Source of the DNA: Rhytidiadelphus loreus | Lineage: Eukaryota; Streptophyta; Bryopsida; Hypnales; Hylocomiaceae | Assembly (NCBI GenBank): GCA_947034895.1 | Contig: OX344764.1 | Location: forward strand, 67,437,348 to 67,501,347 | Direction: 5' to 3' | DNA: 64,000 bases | Part shown: in pieces, positions 10,501-19,849 of the stretch | Numbering within the stretch: the stretch's first letter is position 1 | How the letters are laid out: each line of letters begins with the position of its first letter | The notes under the pieces: generated by a model | Database searches by the model: none | What the model was told of the DNA's origin: nothing | Seen by the model: only the letters and a program-made list of their open reading frames with translations | Made by a program: the position numbers and the translations under genes

Positions 10501-11955
10501 AGATCATTAGGTCAGGAGCCGGGACCCAGGATATTACAACGACTGGACCTCACGCTCGGCCTTCATTGAATCCGTGTTCCTCTGGCGTGCCTGTGATCGG
10601 GTCTGAGGTTTCTGTCGGCGGACAGCCGACACCTGCGGAATCTGCACAAGGTGAGCCACGAAGAGGAAGGAGCAAACGACCCCCTCAGGAGGTCAATACA
10701 CAATCTGTGGACTCCCGTGGATCCGGACGTTCAAAGAAGAAACGAAGTCGGCATACTACACAGGATGACGAAGGCGTGGCGACCGGGGACTTACTTGAAG
10801 TCGACTTCCCAAACGAAGCGCTGTCACCCGTTCCAGAAGGACCGTCTATGCAAACCCGATCAGGAGGTTCGTAGGCGATAGTCATCTTTAGGGAAATTTG
10901 CGTAGTCGTTACAGTAAATATATTAAAGATAGTTCTGCATGGCTACGGCTTGTTCTTCAAGACTTGTCAATGTCAGCCACTACCTCTGCAGACTAGAGTA
11001 CTTCTAGAATGTGTCGGCTGCCAGCCGATACATGTTATTGTTGTTTGGTTCGTGTCATTGTACTGCATCTCATGTGTTATGTACTTCATTTCTCGTTGCA
11101 GATTCTGGTTCTGTATCAGCAGGGCATCATGACAGGATGAGGTCTAAGCGCGTCGTGGAGTCGAACGAACCGACTGTCGACGCTGTAGCCAACTCTTCGA
11201 TTCCGCTAGCTCCACAGGTAGCGACTCAAAAATTGTTTCTGTTCCTCGAGGTCCCCGGAACATTAATGTTCTACGAGCCAGGAATTATCAAGTTGAAGAG
11301 TGTCACTCAGAGGTCTTCTATCAGAGACAGACCTGGGCTAAGGGAATTTCTCCAGTTCTGTCGTAGTCAGGACATCAAGACGGTCTTCTGGTCGGATCAG
11401 CCAATCGACAAACTACATCATCGCCTAGGCAATATTACGTGGAAGGTTCCTGAGCTTTTAACGGACTATCTCGCCTACGGGCAGGAGTATTGTGACCTAA
11501 GCGCATATCGGGATCCGCAGAATCCCGGAAAACCAATTTTCTTGAAGCGTCTGGCACGACTTCTTTGCTTACCACAGTTGTTCAATGCTGGGGCCAATAT
11601 AGACAATTCATTGATCGTCGATCATGTTCCCTACAGAAACATCTTAAATCTGCCGTATAGTGCGATTCATCCACCTCCTTGTACAATGTACTCGGAGGCG
11701 AAATTGAAGGGCGGTAAACTCCCATGGCTCCAACAGACGATGATTCCTTTCCTCGAGGGGTTGCTGTCTTCTGGGATCTCGGTACCGGAATTCTGCGAAT
11801 TGAACGAGAGCATAGGTCAACCGCGCTGCATGCTTGGTTCTACGCTGCACAATCTATACTCTGAAGTGACTCCCAACTGTCAGAAGGGCTTCGAGGTGCC
11901 CTACACGGAGGAGGAACTTCAGGCTATGGGAGCTACTAGCGAACGTCGCACGTGA
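7512..11955 (+). CDS. ParB-like / methyltransferase-like / FCP1-like HAD fusion protein
   Basis: I model five exons: 7512-7733, 7854-8333, 8542-9849, 10011-10866 and 11102-11955. All junctions are in frame, giving about 1239 residues. Residues about 75-235 contain a ParB/Srx-type signature: HWYIIGGQHTVTACRE, then FEVIPVF and SNALNLNIAEK. Around residue 650-690, VINVWGGGNVTEIALRNGR followed by PVVEFVRDE mimics the AdoMet-binding motif of DNA methyltransferases, with the key Asp and Phe-Gly replaced. A long disordered, basic stretch follows (RRGRSKRPPQ, GRSKKKRSR). The last exon is an FCP1/NIF-type HAD domain: LFLFLEVPGTLM, RPGLREFLQF, VFWSDQ, SLIVDHVPYRN. Its catalytic DxDGT/DxNGL site is replaced by E-V-P-G-T, so it should be inactive. 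If intron 4 is not used, the protein stops at 10874 and the HAD domain is a separate gene. Every intron contains a palindrome. Confidence 0.6.
7791..7809. repeat. palindrome in intron 1 of the fusion gene
   Basis: TGTCGGTTGGCAGCCGATA lies inside the 7734-7853 intron, which has a clear GTATTT donor and a CATATCAG acceptor. Confidence 0.85.
8405..8489. repeat. two palindromes in intron 2 of the fusion gene
   Basis: The copies lie at 8405-8423 (TGTCGGCTGCCAGCCGATA) and 8471-8489 (TGTCGACTGGCAGCCGATA), within the intron from 8334 to about 8541. Confidence 0.85.
9909..9974. repeat. two palindromes in intron 3 of the fusion gene
   Basis: The copies lie at 9909-9927 (TGTCAGCTGCTAGCCGATA) and 9956-9974 (TGTCGGCCGCCAGCCGATA), inside the 9850-10010 intron with GTAAGT donor and TTGTCCAG acceptor. 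Confidence 0.85.
10613..10631. repeat. palindrome copy within coding sequence of the fusion gene
   Basis: TGTCGGCGGACAGCCGACA is read in frame as SVGGQPT in the disordered linker. It encodes the same VGGQP core as the coding copy at 4527-4545 on the other strand. Confidence 0.7.
11012..11030. repeat. palindrome in intron 4 of the fusion gene
   Basis: TGTCGGCTGCCAGCCGATA is located between the possible donor GGAG|GTTCGT at 10866/10867 and the acceptor TCGTTGCAG ending at 11101. Splicing there keeps frame (G|AT) into the HAD exon. Confidence 0.75.
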
Positions 11956-12720
11956 ACCTTCACCAAGATAACACTTTTTGGTGTCGGCCGCCAGCCGACA
12001 TAGTATTTTATGTAGTGTACAGACTTTGTAAATATAGCGGATATCTTCTAGGTTTTTTTAAAATTTTGTATATAAACAATTTTTAAGCGATCAGCTGTAA
12101 TAAAGGCATTTATGCCAGGCTGTCCGGCTATATTAGGCGGGTATGCGATTCGCTCTCGAAGAAATCAAATGCTTCCTTCGAGAGTTTGATCGATCGGGCG
12201 CGGACACTGTAATCAGGTGATATGGGTGATACTGTGCAGCCGCTGGATCTCCACTGCGCAGCCTCTGCTACACGTAATGAAATAGTCGCAATGTCTGTTC
12301 GAATCTTCTCCTCACAGACAATGTCATTACGTGTAGCAGAGGCTGTGTAGTGGAGTTACACCGGTTGTACATGATCAGCTGTACCACACGATTACGGGGT
12401 TGTGCTTTACCTTCAAACTCTTTCAGGATGCATTTGATTGCTTCCTGATCGAAATCGTGATCTGTCCGGAAATGAACGGACTTATGCCTTTCATATCTAA
12501 AAAACCTGTGTCCTCACTTCCGTTCGTCTATTCATGATTTATATGGACTGTAGTGCTCAATGATTCTGGGCACTTCAATGTATCGGCTGCCAGCCGATAA
12601 CGGGATTAGCAATCTTCTCTTTGCACATCAATGTGTCGGTTGCCAGCCGATACTGCCGACTGCAATCTTCTCTACATGCAGTCCTGTAACATTGCGTCAT
12701 ACATTGCACGCATGTTTCAG
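11956..12720 (+). other. intergenic/5' region between the two HAD-like genes
   Basis: It contains a palindrome at 11982-12000 just after the fusion gene's stop, a TATATAAA box at 12069-12076, an AATAAA-like polyadenylation motif near 12099 and a strong foldback at 12249-12355. Two further palindromes lie at 12581-12599 (perfect) and 12634-12652, in what looks like an intron ending at the TTTCAG acceptor at 12720. The exon that should precede this intron was not identified. Confidence 0.5.
12249..12355. repeat. 32-bp-arm foldback
   Basis: Arm 12249-12280 and arm 12324-12355 are reverse complements with two mismatches, both transitions, around a 43-bp loop. Transcribed, it would form a stable stem. 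It sits between the TATA-like box and the second HAD-like copy. Confidence 0.8.
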
Positions 12721-13480
12721 GAATCAACAAACGGGAATCCGCATGTGCTCAAGAAATGTGTGGTGCTCTGTGTCACGGGACTGCTCTGCTTCATCGACAC
12801 GAAAATCAAGGTGGATAACTAGGACCCTTTCAGAAATGTTGTCAAACGCCCAGGACTCGGAGCACTGTTCACCACATTGTTCGAAAAGTTCCATGTCGGG
12901 ATATGGTCTAAAATGCCAATGGATGAACTCCGCCCTCTGCTGGCTCACCTACTTCCGAAAAATGTCACAGACAAACTGGCGTTTGTATATGGAAGAGAGT
13001 ACTGTGAAGATAGTCAAAATTTCCCCTGGTGCTATAAGACGCTCGAGACTCTTTGTAAGAAACGCCCCTCAAAGGATACTTGTTGCGTGGACCAAGTTCT
13101 CATGGTCGACGTCAACCAGGTTTCGTTGCGAAGGACTCCTGATACAGCGTGCTACCTTCCATACCCTTTTGTGGGTGAAATGGGCCTGCCGAATAACAGC
13201 AAAGTTATTCCAAACATTTCAACGGACATTATTCCATTCATATATCCAATGTACGAGCATGAGTCGGTCTCGGAATACGTCAAAGTATCCAAAAGGCCGG
13301 GTCAATTGCACTACGAAGTGGCACAAGCAATCAAGTACAGAAAGCCTAATTGGGAGGGCTTATTCTGGTAGCGAGTTCACGCTGCTATCGGCTGCCAGCC
13401 GACACCCAGTCCGGTTCAGTCGACGGATGGGGAATTCAGGCCACTGCCTCATGGAACCATGACATGCAGTGACGGTTATG
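12721..13480 (+). pseudogene. second FCP1-like HAD phosphatase homologue, broken
   Basis: After the TTTCAG acceptor the frame reads KKCVVLCVTGLLCFIDTKIK, then an in-frame TAG stop at 12820-12822. It continues in the same frame with KRPGLGALFTTLFEKFHVGI, KLAFVYGREYCEDS and VLMVDVNQVSL to about 13370. This matches the order of FCP1/NIF-type domains (catalytic loop, RPGL...VGIWS, KLAFV, VDDSP). The nucleophile position is Cys instead of Asp (C-V-T-G-L-L) and the late VDDSP is VDVNQ, so two catalytic features are gone as well as the frame. A donor at TTCTG|GTAGCG near 13370 and an acceptor TTCAG near 13420 would add a short tail ending in GHCLMEP. It is probably a decayed paralogue of the HAD exon at 11102-11955. 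Confidence 0.6.
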
Positions 13481-13971
13481 GCGAACCGGCAGATCGGCCA
13501 CAACTCCTACGTCATGGAATATCTGCGGGTCGGGGAAAACTACATAATCAAGGCTATGATGCTGCTATACCGATGTCTCTGGATTTTCATGTAGTCGCGG
13601 ATATCGGCTGCCAGCTGATACTCTTAGATTGTCTACCTATTACTCATGTAATCAGTTCCAAGCATTTGTATAGCTTCATGTATAGGTAGAAAAAGTTGGC
13701 CGTTCTGGGTCACGTTCACAGTGTACGCAAATTAGCGAGTACTGCATGTGGGATTTTCTGAATGCGCAGGAGTATCGGCTGGCGGCCGACTTTGTTATTT
13801 GAATTTCGCAATTCAATCATTTACAGTTCCCGATATATAGCGAATTCGAAACTATGTATTGGCATTTTTTTAATATATTATGCTTTATCATTTTTGTTCA
13901 TTGCTTATTGCGTGGACCAAATTTCGAGCAATGTTTTATCGGCCGGCGGCCGACTTATTTCTGGACTATGA
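13386..13971. repeat. four palindromes in the right subterminal region
   Basis: Copies lie at 13386-13404, 13612-13630, 13773-13791 and 13937-13955, the last one ending only 16 bp from the right inverted end. The first falls in the probable last intron of the broken HAD copy. No other gene is visible in 13484-13971. Confidence 0.8.
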
Positions 13972-14003
13972 AATTGTCCATAATTAGTTAAATATCCGTT
14001 CTA
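13972..14003 (-). repeat. right terminal inverted repeat of the large element
   Basis: Bases 13972-13995 are the exact reverse complement of 94-117, with weaker matching to 14003. It lies only four bases from the target duplication of the MITE that follows. Confidence 0.7.
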
Positions 14004-14011
14004 ATTTATAG

Positions 14012-14257
14012 ATGGTCAATTTTGTTAAAATGGTGGTATTCCGCATGTCATTTTAATGGAATATCTTCTACAAATGGAGAACAAGTGTGCCATGATAGGG
14101 TCATACATGTGCCAATTTTATGCCTAGCACATTCAAATCACTCCTAGTTCACGCATTTCCATTCCCCTCGGACAATCTTTCCATTGTTTTCATTCTTTCA
14201 GTGGTTTCATTTTGTGCCATTTTAAAGGAATACCGCCATTTTAACGAAATTGAGCAT
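14012..14257. mobile_element. MITE, family A copy 1
   Basis: 31-bp inverted ends (14012-14042 and 14227-14257) match at 28 positions and contain GTTAAAATGG(T/C)GGTATTCC. The element is flanked on both sides by ATAG (14008-14011 and 14258-14261), a likely target duplication. Internal sequence resembles the copy at 28017-28243. No coding capacity. Confidence 0.85.
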
Positions 14258-14605
14258 ATAGATGTTGATGAGACCCTTGACGTCAAACCACAAAAGCACG
14301 ATTGAATGGAATTGAAAAGAAAAAGTCCGACGCGTGTGGACAGAATCTGCAGGAGACTTGGACAGATCGAAGGCCGAGGCATCAAAATCTGGAACAGTGC
14401 ACCATCATGAGATTGCGAGCAATTTATCAAAACGCGCCAAGTGTTCACCAACGCCTTTCAGATTCTTTGGAGGCACTATCCGATCAGTCAGTCATCCGAG
14501 CAATGGCTGGAACACCTTTTTCATAAAGTAGCCATTGCGAATAGGATTTCTCTTCTCTGGAGATGGAAAAAGACGGAAAGAACTCAAGTTCTCCCCATGA
14601 ATCCA

Positions 14606-14607
<2 letters not shown>

Positions 14608-14647
<40 letters not shown>

Positions 14648-14648
14648 T
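14608..14648. repeat. (ATT)n microsatellite
   Basis: About 13 uninterrupted ATT units. The poly-Ile, poly-Asn and poly-Tyr frames across it are artefacts. Confidence 0.95.
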
Positions 14649-16168
14649 GATCCAGGACGGAAGATCGAACTGGCTGAAATGGAAGAGTCCATCTGGATGC
14701 TCAACAATCAGCCAATCGGTTGGAGTTGCGAAGGTGCGTGGCAGTGTCCTTCCACGCGGAAAATTTGAGCCAAACTGACTCCAGTCAATACTAGCAACCA
14801 ATTTGATTCTCTGACGGAAGTTACATTTTTATTAATTCATACTGTAGAGAGTTTTCCCGAGATTGTCATTCATTTTGGTTTTGCTACTATGGAATTAATC
14901 GGCTCATCTTTTAATTAGCTATGGATTCTCGGCCTCAGCCACCCAAGAGTCTGTTGAAATTATGAACTTGGTGGTTGGTTTGTTGCAATGAAAAGATTGA
15001 TGAATTCTACACTAGTTGCAGGTTGAAAACACGTCGCATTGTTGTTATTTTTTGGCAAGTACTTCGTAACGTGCTACAGTACCTGGCACGGACTTCAATG
15101 CAGTCGAATGAGTCTATTGTGCTTCATAGCCCGGAATCTAGGGAGCTTACTGTACTACGGTATGATGAAGCCCAGTAGACTGCATTGAAGACTGGGTCGC
15201 ACTCACGTACCAGCAAGAATAAGCTAGTTGCAACTGCCGATTCAAGAACCGAGAGCTGGTGTACAATAAATGGTAACTTTCGATTGGAATGTTTTTGTTT
15301 TAAAAATAACTTTGTTCAAATATTACAATTACGCTTTCCATTCCAGTTCTTCAGTTAGTCTCTACACGACAAACGGCGTCTCCAATTAAACTGCATTCCT
15401 AGAGTGTCGGAAAGGTTATGTTGAGCTGAACACCTTCTGTTACTCCTTCAGCTCAGTTTTTCTTGTCCCCCGGTCCATTCTACAAAACTACGACATCGAA
15501 CTTCATCAGCTTGTATGCCTACTGTACTGTACTGTGATCCTGGCATTGAATGAAGGTTCACTTACTTCGAGAACTCATATATAGTGACTGATGAATTGAA
15601 AAGATTCAACTTTCTAATGTCAACACTGACACCGCGCGTCGCATATTCCGTCGTTTGAATTGAGCCACGGTGCATTATTATATGCGAATTACAGTCCTGT
15701 AGATGACTGATTGAATGAGACTCCGGCAGAGGGAATCAATTCATTCCACATTATTCTAGCTAGCCCTTTCAATCGCAACCAATGCAAGTACAGTGCGTCG
15801 TCGCTCTTGTCAGCTGTGTATTAATTCCCCGTCTCAACTTATACTGCAATCGGCACACATTAATTCTGAAAGGCAGATCGAAGGCGTGGTACAGGCTACT
15901 GACTTCGATCTATGAGCAATCAGCTGCCACGACTTTGTAGGGAGGTTGGGAATGTGCAAAGCTTTTTGGGGGACCGGATTCAGTACGAATTGCCCACTTT
16001 GCATAATAAGTTCGGTGCAAATCCATTGAAAAATATGAGTTCGGTACTACTTGCATGGTGAGTTAGGTGCAGTTCTACATGATTGTTCTCCCAAAAGAAA
16101 TCAACGTTGAGAACATTCATGCCACGGTCACACTCGCTTAATTACAAGCTTGATCGGCAGCAAGCTAG

Positions 16169-16344
16169 CAAGCAGAAGGAGTAAGATTCATTTTTGGAAA
16201 CTATGGAGACAAGGATTCAACGTGAAATTGCCTTGATCCTCCAATCAAGTTGACTTGCGATTGCTGAGCACAGGTGATTGTTAAGCCGGTCAAGCCGGTC
16301 AATGTACTCCATAGTTTCCAAAAATGAATTTTACCTTCTGCTTG
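16169..16344. mobile_element. foldback/MITE-like element
   Basis: Arms at 16169-16207 and 16308-16344 are near-perfect inverted repeats; each includes CATTTTTGGAAACTATGGA on one strand, with a short indel within the arms. About 100 bp lie between them, including a direct duplication AAGCCGGTC. No target duplication was identified. Confidence 0.65.
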
Positions 16345-18923
16345 TATACCCACGGGGTACATTTTATAACAAAAATGTACACCACAAGTACATTAGGGCA
16401 GACCTCTAATTTGGGTGGTAATAGGAGTTGATTTACTTTAGGTGGAACTTGTTTGTGCTAAATAAGAAGTTCAAGCTATTGCAAGCATGAGAGTATGAGA
16501 TTCAATTACCCTTTGTAAGTGCAAGACGGTGGCTAGGCCTTTAAATTGGTTACATTAATTAGTGATGGACTTTAGACAATTGTGAAAATACTATAGACAT
16601 GATGGAGTTTCTAATGAATTGGACCAAATTTGGAATGTAAGTTAGTAAAACTTCTAATCAACACATTTTTTAATTGAGTATTAGGCAATGACATCTATAA
16701 TGGATACTTGAAGGCGGTTAACTAATCCAAGTGCTATACATCCTGATTTTTTGCGATTCAGATATTTATTGCCACGAAGTTTTGTACTACAATGAAGTAT
16801 TCGGCTATAATAACCTTGCCAATCACTGCATAGATGGAATTCAAATCCTTCTCTACAATATAATACGAGCTTGGAATTTATGAAATTTGGAGTGATTGCT
16901 CAATGCTATGTTAAGATTCTCTTCCCAAAAAAATATGTGAAAAGCTTCATTTTTGCAAATTTTGTTGAAAATAAATGACAACATGCTCTAAATTTTGTAA
17001 AAAGAAGACCACAGCCCTTCACTGCACATTGTATAGTGAGTGTGTGGAGCAGACTGCGGAGGGCCAAATTTGTGTTCGGAGTGTTCCGTGTGAGTGCGGT
17101 TTCTATCCGGTGATTACTGATTTCACTTTGCAACGATTGGATTTGTACAATTAATGGCGGGTTTACTCTAGCTTTTGTTCATGTCATTAAATTATTATGG
17201 ATTGTCATTAGCAATGGAGAAGACATATATAGATCTCAATGCATCTAAAAGATTGTTTACACTAAGATCATATTAAATAATCACTACAATTCTTCAAGCT
17301 TTCATTGGTCAAAATAGACTCTTTGTCTAAATTGGCTTTACACTTATACCAAGGTCTATCTTCTTCTTTATGAATGAGAAGTTCACTTAATTAGAATCCT
17401 AAATGGACAAACTAAGTTGATAATGTCTTTTGATTTTTGGGAGAATTTTCCTTCCCATCTCTTTGAATTAGGCTCTTGTGAACTTTACATATAATTAAAA
17501 CATCCTAGGTGATGTAGGACTTCAGTGAAAAGTGAACAAGAATAAACCAATTTTGAGTCATAGACACATTTGGCACCATCTTTCATGTGCTCCGAACTAC
17601 AAGCATTGGACCATCGAAACTGACGAACATGCTAGATGCAACTACACCAAAAATGTTTCATCGAGGGTCATAAGGGTTTAGTCAAAAATGGATGAAATTG
17701 TGATAAAAATTGTGACAATAAATTTGACACAAAGGTTGTGATGGATGAAATCATGACACAGTAGTTTGCATTTAATATAATACGGAGTACATAAGTTGGA
17801 GTTGGTTTGCTGATGCTGCTTGTGGAGATGTATGATATATTCGATCCCAAGGCCCTCGCAAATTTTTACACAATTGGAAGAAGTAAGAATGGACCAACTT
17901 GCATCTTTCCAAGTAAATCTAACAACCAGATTTTTTCTGGGCACAATGATGGCTCGTGATCTCAGACAATCCTTCACAATTGATTTTTCCAGCCAGTCAA
18001 TGCGGGTGTACTTGCCACGAAAGCCCGAAACAAAAGCGTGCTCAACAGCTCAAGAGAAATTTAGAATCGAAAGAATGAAAAATATCTACCTAATCAGAAT
18101 ATTCTTGCTCACTAGAAGGTCTAGATCCACAAGTTTGCAAAGGTTTCAATGATCTGTGGAAAAGCAGGATTGAGTAAATTCGAACTTCCAAGTCCAAATT
18201 GTATTTGGATCAGTTTCGACTGTTCCGCACACCCTACGGAACAGGATAATGTAAAACCAAAAGGAACAAAAAACATTTGCACTAAAAAGTACCCATTTGC
18301 ACAGATACCTGATCAAAGATTTGCACAAAGATACCAACGACTTCAAAACCTACAAATTTGCCAGTGCAGTACAGTAGTGTCACCGAGTGCCATAACTTAG
18401 ATAAAGAAGAAAAAAAAGCTTCAGCAAGCGCCAGCTGACGGAGATATTACTCCCATGCACACTCAGCACATATCAAGTGGATAATTGAAATTAAGTACAA
18501 CTCAAGAGTGTCAACTGGACACAACTGTTTGCTTCACTGATAGCAGAGAAGTCACTGACATTCACATCTTCAATCCGCTCACCGAAAACTCAACACCACC
18601 ACTACACAGAATTCTGTTTACATGAGGAAAAAAACTCGAAGATTTTTCACTCCTCCTCTCGAAAAAACTAGGCCTTCGAAAACCTACATACTGTATTAGA
18701 TCAACCAGACAAGGCCCCAGTTAGAGCTATGTCAGATCTTATCGGACATAATCCTCTCCTCGAAACTAGTCAGATCAAGAGCGTCGAATCTTGAAAATCT
18801 ACGACTCTCTCAAAGAGTGCGGGTTATGACTCTAAACTACCCTCCCTCTTTCCAATCCCATTTGCGCCTCGTGGCAATGCAAGTAAAGAGGGTTATGTGA
18901 AAGAACCCAAGCTCCAACTGTCG

Positions 18924-19849
18924 TCAAGGCACATCACAATTAGCACTACAGTTTGCCGAGGAATCGTTGTACTCGGCCAACTCTCTCCGTTCAAAGGATT
19001 CATAACTTTCCTCAACCTCCGTCTTCACGCTCTGTTGACACCAAAAGATAAAAACAGTTAAATACAAGAGCTCCCCAAACCAGTAATAATATGGTAATCA
19101 CAGAAACCCAAAACATGTACACCATTAATACGAAATCGTAGAAACCTAGAAATTCACCCATCGTTCAAATGCTCACCGGGTTGCCTCGGAGATAGAACGC
19201 TTCCGTTGAAGCTACACACACACACACACATAAACACACAACCACTTGAATTAACAGGAAATACTTTATCCATATCGTAGTCACAGAATCAAACCTCAAA
19301 ATAGTAATCTCTTATGGCGCCAGAAACTATACTCTACACCTGTAGAATAGAATCCCATTATAGAATCCCATCTAAATGAAAGAATTACAACAAAATACAC
19401 TAATTTGTTCTAATGTCAAAACAAGGAAAAACTCTTGCGTTCACACGAATTATCACACAAATCTCATCACTTGGTTACACAGTGCGCCATAGCTGGGTTT
19501 CCACAGAAAAAAACAATCCTCACATCCCTAAATCACACACACACACACATCTGGTGCCCGATCTGGTGATGCTAGTGTTGTGACAGAATCCAATCATCAT
19601 ACACACCCTAAGAGTTTTCTTCTGCCGTAATCAAACACTAGAAAAACATTGTTTAAAGTTATAGCAAATAAAGCGGATTTCGAAGACACACACTGAAAAT
19701 GGATTTGCAAGGTTGGGGTACTTACCGACGACTCTAGGTTCCCTGTGGAGAGCAGCAGTGACATCCGCCGTGAGCAAGCAGAGGAGCACAGCGCTGCAAA
19801 CGCAGAGATGGAACGCCGGCACGGAATACTTGCGACTTGAAGTCGCCAT
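18924..19849 (-). CDS. small secreted peptide precursor 1 (PSY-like core)
   Basis: Three exons (19726-19849, 19177-19211, 18924-19031) splice in frame to 88 residues. The start MATSSRKYSV begins a signal peptide whose hydrophobic core is LCVCSAVLLCLLTADVTA, predicting secretion. The 12-residue middle exon encodes STEAFYLRGNP. The last exon is acidic and ends with AEYNDSSANCSANCDVP. The EYNDSSAN part lines up with the DYGDPSAN core of plant PSY sulfated peptides, in which the Tyr after an acidic residue is sulfated. Two Cys are extra. The gene is paralogous to that at 31808-32712, with the same exon number, phases (1, then 0) and FYLRGN motif. Function as a signalling peptide is inferred. I chose the second in-frame Met because it directly precedes the signal peptide. 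Confidence 0.65.

Larger units (their letters stand above)
86..14003. mobile_element. large palindrome-rich DNA element with cargo genes
   Basis: The block is delimited by inverted ends: 24 identical bases at 94-117 and, reverse-complemented, 13972-13995. The match extends imperfectly to about 32 bp (86-117 and 13972-14003). Both outer ends begin with TA, which would fit a TA target duplication but does not prove it. Inside are a DUF7869-like transposase-type gene on the minus strand and a ParB-like/HAD fusion gene plus a second HAD-like copy on the plus strand. About 30 copies of a 19-bp palindrome occur only here. The coding parts are visibly more GC-rich than the AT-rich DNA that follows. 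DUF7869 proteins are known from many eukaryotes and have a transposase-like motif layout. Calling the whole block one transposable unit is my inference. It could instead be several nested elements, or an old viral or plasmid-like insertion. Confidence 0.65.
14262..18923. other. gene-poor spacer
   Basis: No gene I can defend. It contains the ATT microsatellite, the foldback at 16169-16344 and many short unconserved frames. The frames at 17820-18152 (plus) and 17678-17977 (minus) have no recognisable motif. The last few hundred bases are likely 3' UTR of the peptide gene on the minus strand. Confidence 0.5.

Noticed and set aside
963..13955. CRISPR array
   Set aside because: The palindromes are unevenly spaced, interspersed with coding exons and lie in a plant nuclear context; there are no uniform spacers or cas genes.
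963..13955. Palindromes as rho-independent terminators
   Set aside because: No following T-runs, a eukaryotic context, and most copies lie in introns or upstream regions.
14563..14707. Frames with poly-Tyr, poly-Ile or poly-Asn
   Set aside because: They are translations of an ATT microsatellite.
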